Below, in pieces: positions 27,731 through 38,425 of a DNA stretch of 64,000 nucleotides (within the stretch, counting starts at the first letter, position 1; the number at the start of each line of letters is the position of its first letter). A program made the translations under genes and the position numbers. The DNA is from Brachyhypopomus gauderio. Taxonomy: Eukaryota > Chordata > Actinopteri > Gymnotiformes > Hypopomidae. The notes below the pieces were generated by a model that had not been told where the DNA came from, ran no database searches, and was given only the letters and a program-made list of their open reading frames with translations. The DNA is taken from contig NC_135222.1 in the NCBI RefSeq assembly GCF_052324685.1, forward strand, positions 8,109,373 to 8,173,372. The letters run 5' to 3'.

Positions 27731-29805
27731 TTACCTATGGTCCTTGAGGAGGGTCCGAAAATTATGCAGCTCTTTTATACTGGTGGATAGTCTGTGGTTC
27801 AGAAGAAAAGAAACAGAGAATGTGTTCACACACCTAGACTGGTAAATAAGTACCACCCTCATAAAAACTCAAACTCACCTTCCAAAAGCATTGAGCAAAG
27901 CTACAATCTCCTGGCGTGTGAGCTGAAAGCCTTTGGACGAACTGTTTTCTGGAAGGTTCTTGATCTCTTTCTCAGAGAAGAGGATCCTGAGGGCAGTGCC
28001 CAGCCCTTGGGTCTTCAAGGACGGGAAGAGAGGGACGGGAATGTAAGGTGTGTTATAAAACTACTGTGTCCAGTTTGTGTAAGGAGGTCCAGACCAGACC
28101 CAGATTACTATTTATGGACATAACACTGCTTTCAGTGGACACTCGCCACTCATCATGTAATTTTGTCATCAACACAATTGCAATAAAAAGAAGCAAATTG
28201 TTTTAAATCCTTGAAAATGAACAAAACTGATTTTTCAAATATGCAAGAGGACAGAAAAATGGTGATCTACCTGTAACTTCCCCCAAAGTCGACATTTATC
28301 GCAACCCACACAGTCCATTATGCGGGAGATGTTTTTGAAATGGAGCCTAAACTCCTCCTGGTGACACAGAGGGCAGGCGGAAGCAGACTTGTTAAACAAA
28401 AGACAGACATAGCAAACTCACACAGGGGGAGACAAAACAAATTTACATAGTCTACCAAAACAAATAAGACCACTGTAATCCATGGAAACCTGTCTGACTG
28501 CATGCCTTATCACTGTCTGTTTTTTTTTTTAAAGGTGGAGCTCAACTTAAGAAAGACTGGGATAAACTGCTAGTGTAGAAACCGTCGTCTAGAACAGACA
28601 GCAAAGAGTTTCCTACATTTTCTTCCACATTTCTTTTATTTCTTTCCACAGCTGGGGTCAGACTGGATTTCATGGAGTCTGATGGGAGTTTGCGAGGAGC
28701 ATTTACTCACCTTTAACCTTTGGGCTTCTATTTTGTGGCCCGCAAACATGGAGCTCTCATCAAAATGCATGGGGAAAGCTCTGTAGAGTTTTGCATGTGT
28801 GCGAGAGAGAGAATAATTATTTTTGTGTTAAAATAGACACATTTAAACACATTTTCTAACAAATGGATGGCAGTGGTGTTGGCAGCAGTGATGGTTATAA
28901 TGGTGGTGGTGGTGGTGGGGAGGCTCACTTGGTCTCGGTGAGGATCTGCAACAGCAGATCCTTGGTGGCAGTGTCCTCTTGCACGTTGCCTGTGTACAGG
29001 TTGATGAAGGCGCGCTCGAAATACGGCGCCACCTTGGAAAGCGCGCGCAGCTCGATCAGGTACACAAAGTACAGGTTCTTCAGCCGGCGCGTGCCCTCGC
29101 CCTTGGTCTCGGCCGAGCCGAAGCGCCGGCGGAACTCGTGCCCGTTGGGGCCCCACACCGCCTTGCCCCAGCTCTCTGTGAGAGACCCGCAGACCACGCC
29201 CCCCAGACGGGGTCACGCAGCGAGGTCACGCAGCGAGCAACGACAGAGCGACACCGTTTAGAGACAGCAGATGAAAACGGCATGACTTCCCACAACCGAG
29301 AAAGTGCAGCAAGGATTTTATATGAGGAAAATGTGTCTGTTTTACACCTACCATCCAGGAGGTGCTCAGCACACAGGTGGATGTTGATGCTGCTGTGGAG
29401 GCCGGAGATAAGCCTGTAGAACACCCTCTTCTCCAGACACAAACCTGCAGGTCACCCCCACCCACAAACACTTCTTACAAACAACGTCTCGGCCAACAGA
29501 CAGACTGAGGAAGGCTGAGAGTGCTTGGGAGGTTTAAGCAGGTGTCCTGCCAATGGTGCTTTACTTTACTTTACTTTAATCCTTCCCTAAGCAACACCGC
29601 TCTATGTCCTTTGGTGGCAGAGGTCTAAAAAAGGTGCTAATTCATCTCACTAGCTCTATCAAAACATACATTTAGACAGAGTGGTCCATTTGGAGGAGTG
29701 TTGATACACAAACACAGTAGTCCATTAAGAGGAGAGTTGACTAAACAGTCAAAGCACAGTACACAAACAAGTTCATGAAGGCAGGTTTGTTCAGTAGTCC
29801 AGAAT

Positions 29806-29859
<54 letters not shown>

Positions 29860-32800
29860 CAGTGTCTGTGGAAATGGTGTGATAAGATCCATTTACCTTC
29901 CAGCCAGTTGTAAAAGCCTTCACCTGTGTGAACAGAGTCAATACACATAGTGTGTCAGTGTGGGAGTGACCATGTCCATGTCACCTGCCCTCTACTGGAT
30001 CAAAAACTCATTACCGCTTCCACTATAGCTCGTGACTTGGGCTTATGTTTGAATAAGTTTAATTTCCACAAAATCCACAAATCACATACAAATGCTTGTA
30101 AAATGTAGTCTGACTCACCATCATCATCACCTAGAAGAGAAACAGAAAAAATGGGTGTTAAGAAAGGGGTTAAAAAAGCAGATTCATAAAGAAGACAAAC
30201 TGAGGAGGTCAAACACTCACCACGACTTGGGGCTAATGGGTTGAGAGGCCTATATACCGATCGAGGCCTAAAAATGGACAAGAAATCTTTAACATGTTGA
30301 TATGTGCACGCACACGCATATATTTAAAAAATCACACATTTCTTCAAATTCAAAACTTTAACTTGTAAATAGCTGTTTGGGCCATGGAAACGAAATTGCC
30401 ATCAACAAACAACACACCAATTCCCAGTATTTCAACTGACTCTTCCCTGTATTTCCCAATATTTCAAATGGTTCACTGTTCTTTCAATGGCCATATTGCA
30501 GTCAAACATCAAGAACAAAAAATTTGATTAAATAAACAAAGCATAAAGAGTGAAAAAAGAGACATAATTTAATACAGAGTAAATACTATATAGTATCTAG
30601 TTAGTACGATTATCTTAGCTAAGTAGCTAAGTGGACCCATGAAGACCAGATGTCTCACTTGAAACAATTCTCCTCGTAGATGCTGTTCCACACCCGCCAT
30701 GCAGACGGTCCTTTATACCCCGTGTAGCGTTCAGGATTCAGCCGCAGGTCCACATACTCGGCGTCAGGAGACGTCTCATCTGCAGAGCACAGTGAGACGG
30801 GAAACAAGTGTGTTATATTTCACCAACCGGGAACAGTAACACACTGGAGTTGTTTGTTTTTTTCATGTACTGTTTATTAAAGAACCCAAAAAGGTTTAAA
30901 TGTATTGCAACACAACAGGCCACAGTCAGGCCTATGTACATACAGAACCATGGTCAGTGTAGCCTCAAACAGAGGCTGATGATACATATGCATACATCAC
31001 TCGAAGGTGGGTGTATGTTAAAGGAGGGGCGGAGAGGGTGGAGGATGTTAAAAAGAAACAAATAGAGCAGTAGTGGGGTGGGGAGGGTCTAAAAAGGAAA
31101 GATTAGGGGCGTCTAATACCTACTTAAATCTATTTAAACCTGTTTAAATCTATTTAAATAGTTACACAGCATTCTCAAACCAATGTTGCTACTGATGGAC
31201 TCAGTTTCTTAATCTTAAATTGTGTGTTCTCTCCTCCACTCTGTGTATTTTCCTCAGGCAAAGTGCAAAGGATTCACGGGGTGGAACTGTTGCTTTTGGC
31301 CAGTTTCTAGTCAGACGTTTAATGGCTGCTGTGCATAATGTTCAGAAAAGACACATGCCTATTTTCAGTTCCCTGGGGAGCAGTGTCTAGTTATGATATG
31401 AGGGGTAAAATAGGAATGTAAATATGAAAGACAGAGTTTAAAGTATTATAAATAATATCTGACTATTTTTCAGTTGTTAGTAAGTAAATAATAAGAATTA
31501 TTTTTACATGACCAGGATGTACACAGAAATTGAGTTTCTCTGCAGTACCTCCAAAAGCCACTAGATGGGGATGAGCCAATCCTTCCCATCACATGTGGTG
31601 ATCTGAACTATCTAGGAATAATGTTGCATTCAATTTCCCTTCAGATGTTAAATGTGACTAAATGGCATTTGGAGCACATGTCTTTACAGCTTTCCACTGT
31701 AGACTAATTTAAGAAGAATTATGCATCTCCATAGACTTAAGGGTTTGGTATATTTTTAAGGTAATTGTTACCTTATGATTTAATGTTATTAACATCTTTG
31801 TTCTTGTTAATGGGCCTAATTTTCTGCAATCTGAAGAAATCCGTTTAAGAGATACCAAACTCTGTAATCTGCATGAAAACCCTTTTTTGAGTCAAAAACT
31901 TGATGTACATAAATAAATCTATATCTGGTCCAATGTTTAAATCCTGAGAAATCACTTCTTTAAGGATACTACCCCCTCCCTTAGCTGCAGTGAAGGTAAT
32001 AACAGTTAGAAATCTACAAATACTGTTACTTGAATATCAGCCTGCAATGAATCCTATTTGGTCTGTGTGGACAATTTACGAGATGCATCTGTGAGATGTA
32101 TTTGTTTGTGGATTTTTATGGAGTCATGCAGCTAAAATAGATGTTAGTAATTTTTCATCTCCTTTAAGAAGACAAACAGATCTGTATGAGCTGCAGTCAC
32201 TGGGGTCCTTTCGTTCTTTATAAACAGGAGCTCAAAAGCTTCCTTATAAAACGGTGTCAGAGGGTCAGTATCTAGAACACAGTTGTGTGCTTGCAATCAT
32301 TTGAGAGATATTATATCTGTCATTTTTTTTATTATTATTTTTGAAATCCAATTCAGTACCAGCTCTTGTACAATGACCTTAAGTAGCTTTGATCTTCATG
32401 TAAGCCAGACTCTGGGTCTTTATATAGTGATTTACATAAGGTGACAGAAGCTATGGAGGTTCTTGATCCGGTTTAGTTGGAAATTCTATTATTTTTTAGA
32501 TTTTAACTTTATTTTTAGAACTACCATGGAGGACTACTGTTAAAGAGTAGCATTACCGTAAAATGATCCAGGTAATTACACATGTAATAAAACAGACATG
32601 GGTGACTGGTTTCATTTTTTAAACATGAAAAGTTTTGTGGAGCAGCGGAAGAGTCTAGTGTGTAGCACGACCTCACCGTCTAATCCGCAGAAGTGATCCT
32701 GAGCATCGTCGTGGTGAGCCCAGTCCTGGAACGCCTCTTTACTCTGATTGCTGTAGTCGTCAAGGTGAACAACAACAAACAACAACAGAAAACGGAGCAA

Positions 32801-35800
32801 TTTAGGCGCACAAGCCTGAAATATGACTGCAGCTAGCAGCGGTAGGAAAACAGCAGTTGTCGGTCTGTGGCGCATGAACACGGTACCTGAGCGTGCTGTT
32901 GATGGCGCCCAGTTCGTGAGCCTGTTCACACTCCTTGATGTCTCTGATAGAGTTTGCAGCCAGGGAATACTGTTGGGAGACAAGACAAGGGTCAGAGCCG
33001 ACGCTCGGAAAAGAGGGCAGGGAGATTTATATACAGAACCACACTCCTGTTCACACTCCAAGTGTTCTGTGCTCGGGGGACGCAGATTAGGTGACACACT
33101 TAACCATGAGCATGCCTCACTACGAATATACATCATAACAACCTCTACTTACACGTTTAGTTACATTAACGCCACAAGTGTAATGGTGGTTCCATGCAGT
33201 TCTTGTCAGGCATTTTTGGTCAGAGGAAAGGGGGGAGGTTTTGTTCCTATCATTTAGCATGAGCTGTACGTGTGTATGTGTGTGTGTGTGTGTGTGTCAC
33301 ACAGCGGACACGCAGGCTGTCTGACCCTGACCACTATCGCACAGCCTGCTGGGTAAACAGTGGGCGCTCTCTGGAAGAGGACCGTGCGCTGACGTGACAC
33401 TAAGTGCTGGCACAAGTGTGCTTAGACTTAGCCATCCACTCCATTACACAAAGCTGCAGGCTCTTAACAAACACAACACACATTATGTCCTGGTTGAGCA
33501 GGGGACAGAAACTACGTAGTTTATGCATTGACTGTCCCTGCTTTTTTAATATATTAAAATATAGCAAGTTTCCTGTTTCTCTGGAAACACTGTACCACTG
33601 GACTTCACTGTACTCTCTCATATATATATATATATATATACACATACACCTACTTATATGACCTTCATAATGACTCACCACAGAGAATTCAGCATAAACA
33701 GACAAACGTATCAAGTAAAAACTTAATTACAGGAGACTACAACATCAAAAACAGAGAATGTTACAAAAAGAGTGTACTGCTTGTCATTTGTAAAGGTCAG
33801 TATCTGAACCTCAGTTATCTCATTAAATGCAATATATTCTCCAGAACATCCCTCACCTTGTTATAGTTGCCAGATTTAATCCCCACTGGAATCTCGCTCT
33901 GTATAAAAAAAATAGGACGTGAAGAAAACTGAAGATAAACTGAAATCAGTCATGAGTCAGACTTTGCGCTAAACTCCAAACTATCCATTAAAATGATCAC
34001 AAACATTACAGATTTAAATCAAACATATCTAGTTATAATCTGTCCAGAAAGAGGTGAATCATCTTTATTCTGAGTGAGGGCGTGTTATCCTCTGACCTCT
34101 GCGCAGGGTTCCACGTGGCAGTCCCTAATAGAGCAGTGGCTATCGTCGGGCCAGAACGGGCAGGGTCGCTTCAGGTTGACCTGCAGAGAAAAGCCCACAT
34201 GCACGACTGCAGCTTGATCCCAAACACTTTAGAAAGATGCTAACGAACGAGAGAACCGAGATGTGTCGGGGACTCAGGATCTGCCCTTTGGTGGGAGCAT
34301 TCAGCATCTAAAGCGGAGGGAATTATTCCCCATTGGAGTCTGAACAGTCTTATTTTTGCCCTGGTCTCTCACAAAGCCTCCTCCTCAACAGCAGCACGGC
34401 TCCCTGTGGTTGTGATCGCACACACATCACCTTTCTTTTTAAATTGTCCCCTGTATGTTAAATGGGAGTCTGAGCAGCCGCCACGTTGCCACCTCGACCC
34501 TACTCGAATCTACTCAGCTACTCAAGTCACTTTCTCCACACTGCAGGTAAAGTAGATGAATCATTGAACATCGTCAGATCTGCAGCTGCTGGGGAAAATG
34601 AAAGGGAAAAGCAGCAGGTGTGTTCTAGAGGGAAATCGCACGCTCGGCTTGAGCCAAGACTCTGATTAAATGCAGAACCAGGTTTGGTTATTTTAGTGGG
34701 CACAAATAGCGTGATGTGAGTCAGACGACTTCCAATATTACTCAGGGTTCGCTTCAGAAAAACGGAGCTGCTGATCGTGCCATGAGAGTTTGAACATGAC
34801 ACAATTCCAAGAGAAGCAAAGGATTAACTCAACAAAAGAATGCAAATTAGCACTGAGGCAAATGAGGCTGTAGTGAATTTTGACTTGAGCAACAGCTGAA
34901 GTTAAAGAGCTTGTTGAAAGGTGGGGCCATACAAATTTGAGTCAAGCCTCATTTTATCAAGCAATTGTTGATAAAATAAGAAGAATGTGTTTTGACTTAC
35001 CCGATAGTACCTAAAAAAATCTCTCTCAATGAGCTTCCGTATGAGTGGGAAAATCTTCAAATTGTTAAAGACATCAATGCTCTCTATGTCACAGAAGCAG
35101 TCATCCAAGACACCTGTTAACTAATGACAAGAAGAAGAAACATTTTTAAAAGGGCATAAAGAGGGAGAAGAGAAAAAAGATGTTAATTTGTTCATTAGAT
35201 TTTTGTGTTAATGTTATGAAACCAAACACCATTTGTACAACATAAAACTGACACGAAGCACTTTTACCTAGAAGTTTAATCTAGCAGTTTCATTTAGCTT
35301 AATCTCAAACTTAGTACTGTTTAATCCATTATCAGTTTTTAACCAGAATGTTCCAAAGTACCTTTCCCTTTTCACACCTGACACCAACAGCCTTTTTCCA
35401 CATGTATTATAAATAGAAGGCAGCTTTGTGCAAGGGTTTTTGCACAAGAGAAGTGGTATTCGAAACGGTCATAGCCTGAATAATTAACACCTCCATCCAA
35501 TCGCTGCAGGAGGTCTCTAAACCAATCAATCAATCAGGAGCTACAAGATCGCATAACAATCACATAAACTACAAGAAACCCTAAGCCAAAGAGCAAAATG
35601 TTAAACAGAGAAGAATATACTTTACATAGCATATAAATCTATGCAGTTCACACTAGGATTACGATGTATTCAAAAGTCTTAAAATATATTTTATATCATC
35701 AGTCTTACGCTTTGTGTAATCTGGCATGATTTCAAAAGTCCAAAAATACTTATAGCAAGAAAGGTTGTCCTCCACAGGCTGCCTCTGACTTCGGACATTC

Positions 35801-36976
35801 TGCTATTATTTGCTAAATCAAACTGGACGTCGTGCACTTTCCCCAAGTGCCAACAGCAGTCATCTCCGAATATGACAGGATGTAGCCACCTTGCACACAT
35901 GCGAAGTTACAGAGTTTACAGCGTGCATGCAGTGAGCGGACGTCGGCGGTGACCTGCACCCTAAACCAAGCGCCGCGTGTCTCCCACACACACGCCTCCA
36001 GTCAAATCTCTGTGAGATTCAGTTCGCATCACAGGCCCAGAGCTTTTTATGTGTGTTTGTGTTTAACATTTGTGCCCTAAAAGGTTATTCAATATGTACA
36101 GATGTAAAATGACAAACACATAACCCCGCCCACAATGTAACTTTGCTGAACCAATCAGACAACAACACGCTGAGTAACAGCCGTCGGTATTTTGCCTACT
36201 CAGCACCACATGTTTCTGAATATTGTTTATCTTAGATACATTATTATTATTATTGTTGTTGTTGTTGTTGTTGTTATTATTATACGTAAATGTGTTTGCC
36301 TTTTCCAAGAAAGAGACCTTTTAAGAAAAGGTCTCTTAAAGACAAATGACAGCACAATCATGTTTACATGTTTCTACCCACAGCACAAAATAAAAGAATA
36401 TATATTTTTATATGTCACAAGACAGCTAAGAAAACGTGGCTAGTCATTAATAATGATTAGCATCGATTGTAAACAAATGCAACAGAAAAGGAGACATGTC
36501 TCTTTAAGAAAGAAAATCAGCACGTTATTAACAATGTTATTTATAGCGTGCGTTTCTTCTCCACTGCCGGACGTGTCCGCCGTTCTTACGGCAACAACGA
36601 TGCTGCGTCTGGACCCACAGGAGAAATAAATACACCGACGGGGCGAGATGAAGTGCGTACGTACTCCATTAATGGAGCCCTCGGCACCACGTCAAACCTC
36701 CGTGACGGTGGAAAACGCGAGAAGCGCGCAGGCGAAGGACAGCACAGTCCAAATATGAGTTATGAACATGATACTTCAGCTTCTTTGTTTTGACCCACAC
36801 TACATCAACACCAAACTCACGTGACACAAGCAGCTTTGGTCCTGGCTGTCCAGTGTGTCTCCACGGACGTGGCTGTGCTGTTGCGGTTTGCCCTGAAACC
36901 ATCCCACAACGAAGTCCCCGAGCAGTAAGCAAAGTAGAAGAGGAGCTGCTGAGACGAGCAGCGTGTGTTTGACCAT
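27731..36976 (-). CDS. ero1b: ERO1B, ER oxidoreductin-1 beta (16 coding exons)
   Basis: FAD-dependent thiol oxidase of the ER lumen that reoxidises protein disulfide isomerase. Exons: 36976-36821, 35120-35001, 34180-34097, 33898-33857, 32969-32887, 32750-32677, 30779-30659, 30267-30221, 30130-30119, 29923-29897, 29444-29352, 29175-28929, 28780-28711, 28357-28271, 28012-27879, 27791-27731. All phases agree: 1458 nt, 485 aa. Visible are a signal peptide (about 1-26), the shuttle pair in CHVEPC (113-118), YTGYKG, the flavin-domain stretch [12 protein letters not shown], and the active-site motif CVGCDKC (408-414). [15 protein letters not shown]-like sequence and Leu/Phe choices fit ERO1B rather than ERO1A. 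Start ATG 36976 precedes the signal peptide. Exon 2 begins at the AG before TTAACAGG, which restores frame and the LTGVLDDC sequence. Confidence 0.96.
29803..29859. repeat. (GT)n microsatellite in ERO1B intron
   Basis: About 28 GT units between the exons at 29897 and 29444. Confidence 0.95.
30119..30130 (-). CDS. ero1b: ERO1B 12-nt microexon
   Basis: GTGATGATGATG between TTCTAG and GTGAGTC on the minus strand. It supplies Gly-Asp-Asp-Asp in the SRGDDDGEGFY region. Skipping it keeps frame and removes four residues, so alternative inclusion is possible. Confidence 0.85.
30780..32676 (-). other. ERO1B intron (1.9 kb), AT-rich
   Basis: No exon signal recognised. It may contain decayed repeat sequence (about 31200-32550), but no terminus or coding motif could be identified. 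Confidence 0.4.
35121..36820 (-). other. ERO1B intron 1
   Basis: About 1.7 kb. It contains an (ATT)n/(GTT)n triplet repeat at about 36240-36285 and a relatively CpG-rich stretch at about 36550-36730. No exon recognised. Confidence 0.5.
36240..36285. repeat. ATT/GTT triplet repeat
   Basis: Short (ATT)n-(GTT)n-(ATT)n microsatellite in ERO1B intron 1. Confidence 0.85.
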
Positions 36977-37197
36977 CGCTGCGGTTCTGAACACCCTACA
37001 CGGAGGAAGTGCGCCAACTTAGGCTGCCTACTGCAGCCAACACAGCCTAGGCGCCCACACTTCACACTTGAAGTTACTTCTCGAAAACGAGAACCGGTCC
37101 TGCCTCTTCTATTATACCAGTCACCGTTGTTTTTGCTATCTGAAAATAAGTGCTCCGAGATGAATTCTGTTGTTAACACTGCTAAGTAACCAAAGTC

Positions 37198-37205
37198 AGA
37201 CGTGG
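37198..37205. promoter_or_regulatory. UPRE-like motif upstream of ERO1B
   Basis: AGACGTGG lies about 220 bp upstream of the ERO1B ATG and differs by one base from the XBP1/ATF6 core TGACGTGG. On the gene's strand it contains CCACG but lacks a CCAAT at the spacing of a full ERSE. ERO1B is a known unfolded-protein-response target, so a site here is plausible but unproven. Confidence 0.25.
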
Positions 37206-37790
37206 TTTCCGCAATGCTGCATCACGTTCTCTCGACTACGGGAACCGAGAAGGTTTGCGCTACAAAACGCTTTCGAATTTGATACGAACAGTGATACGAA
37301 CTGCTGCTGCGAAATGCATAATGTTCTCCGATTTTCATACGTGTGAAACAAAAAACACATTTGTGACATTAAATATTAGAAACTAAATATTAATTGATTA
37401 AGCATCCTACAAATGACGCGCTTAAATACCTGCTGGAGTAGTGTCACGTGCTGCGTGGAGGTTCAGGTTCTTACAAACAACAAAGAAAACAAATTCCACA
37501 ATTCTGTCAACGCAGCATCCATGAATCACACATGCTGCTGGAAAGTTTATGACATAAAACAGCCAACTCCTGTTGTAATGTAAGAACTTGTTTTTATTAT
37601 AGTAATACAGCAGTATTATTTTATTATAGTAGTACATGACATTAGAAATAGGATGTGGTCATATGTCTAGTGTCCCATTACAATTGGAATACAATTATAC
37701 TTATGGTGGACTATAGCTATATTATATTAACTACATCACTCCAAACAAAACATTACAACAACAAAACATTTATAAACATGTCTTACACTG
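37206..37790. other. Intergenic sequence between ERO1B and the GIMAP gene
   Basis: AT-rich, no gene or clear mobile element recognised; likely ERO1B promoter-distal sequence. Confidence 0.4.
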
Positions 37791-38410
37791 TTATTTTTAT
37801 TTATTTAGTTATACATTTTATTTATAGGCGCCTTTCAAGACACTCAAGGACACCTTACAAGACCGACACATTTGGGTACAAAACCTACAGATAAACTGAT
37901 ATGTTTTAAGGGATGTTCTGAAACTAGAAAGTGACTGAATGTCAGGAGGAAGAGAATTCTAGAGATGAGGAGTTGAGTAGCTGAATTCTCAAGTCCCCAT
38001 AGTAGACGAACCCGAGGATAGTTGGAAAACAGTGGACGACCTGAGGGAAGGACAGGGAGTATGGAGAAGATCAGAAAGATATGGGGGGCTAAACCATGGA
38101 GAGCTTTAAAAGTAAGGAGGGGGATTTTGAATTGTATGCAATACTTAACAGGAAGCCAGTGGAGTAGCTTTAGGATTGGAGTTGTGTGTTGGGTGGATGG
38201 AGTTTTAGTAATAATGCGAGCAGCAGCGTTCTGAACCAGCTGAAGTTTATGTAAAGCTTTGTTTAATTTGAGAAAGTTGTATGAGAACCATGTTTGAATT
38301 TCAGTTAAACAATCAGAGGAAGACGGAGGAAGAGCAGCTCTAGGCACGGTGGACGGGTAGAGCTGCACCTCATCTGCATAACAATGAAAATGAATGTCAT
38401 CATATAAACA
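37790..38410 (-). mobile_element. L2-like LINE 3' fragment with mutated YADD box
   Basis: The minus strand encodes HFHCYADEVQLYPS, then KLQLVQNAAARIITKTPSTQ and LLHWLPVKYCIQFK, the C-terminal part of an L2-clade reverse transcriptase, followed by an AT-rich 3' tail near 37800. The catalytic box (38369-38380) reads YADE instead of YADD. The 5' end is truncated about 20 bp after the GIMAP stop codon, in the same orientation, so it probably supplies most of that gene's 3' UTR. Confidence 0.8.
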
Positions 38411-38425
38411 CTAACTCCTATTAAT

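Noticed and set aside
32612-33136. Long minus-strand frame across ERO1B exons
   Set aside because: It joins a real exon (32750-32677) with intron sequence; the splice sites define smaller exons.
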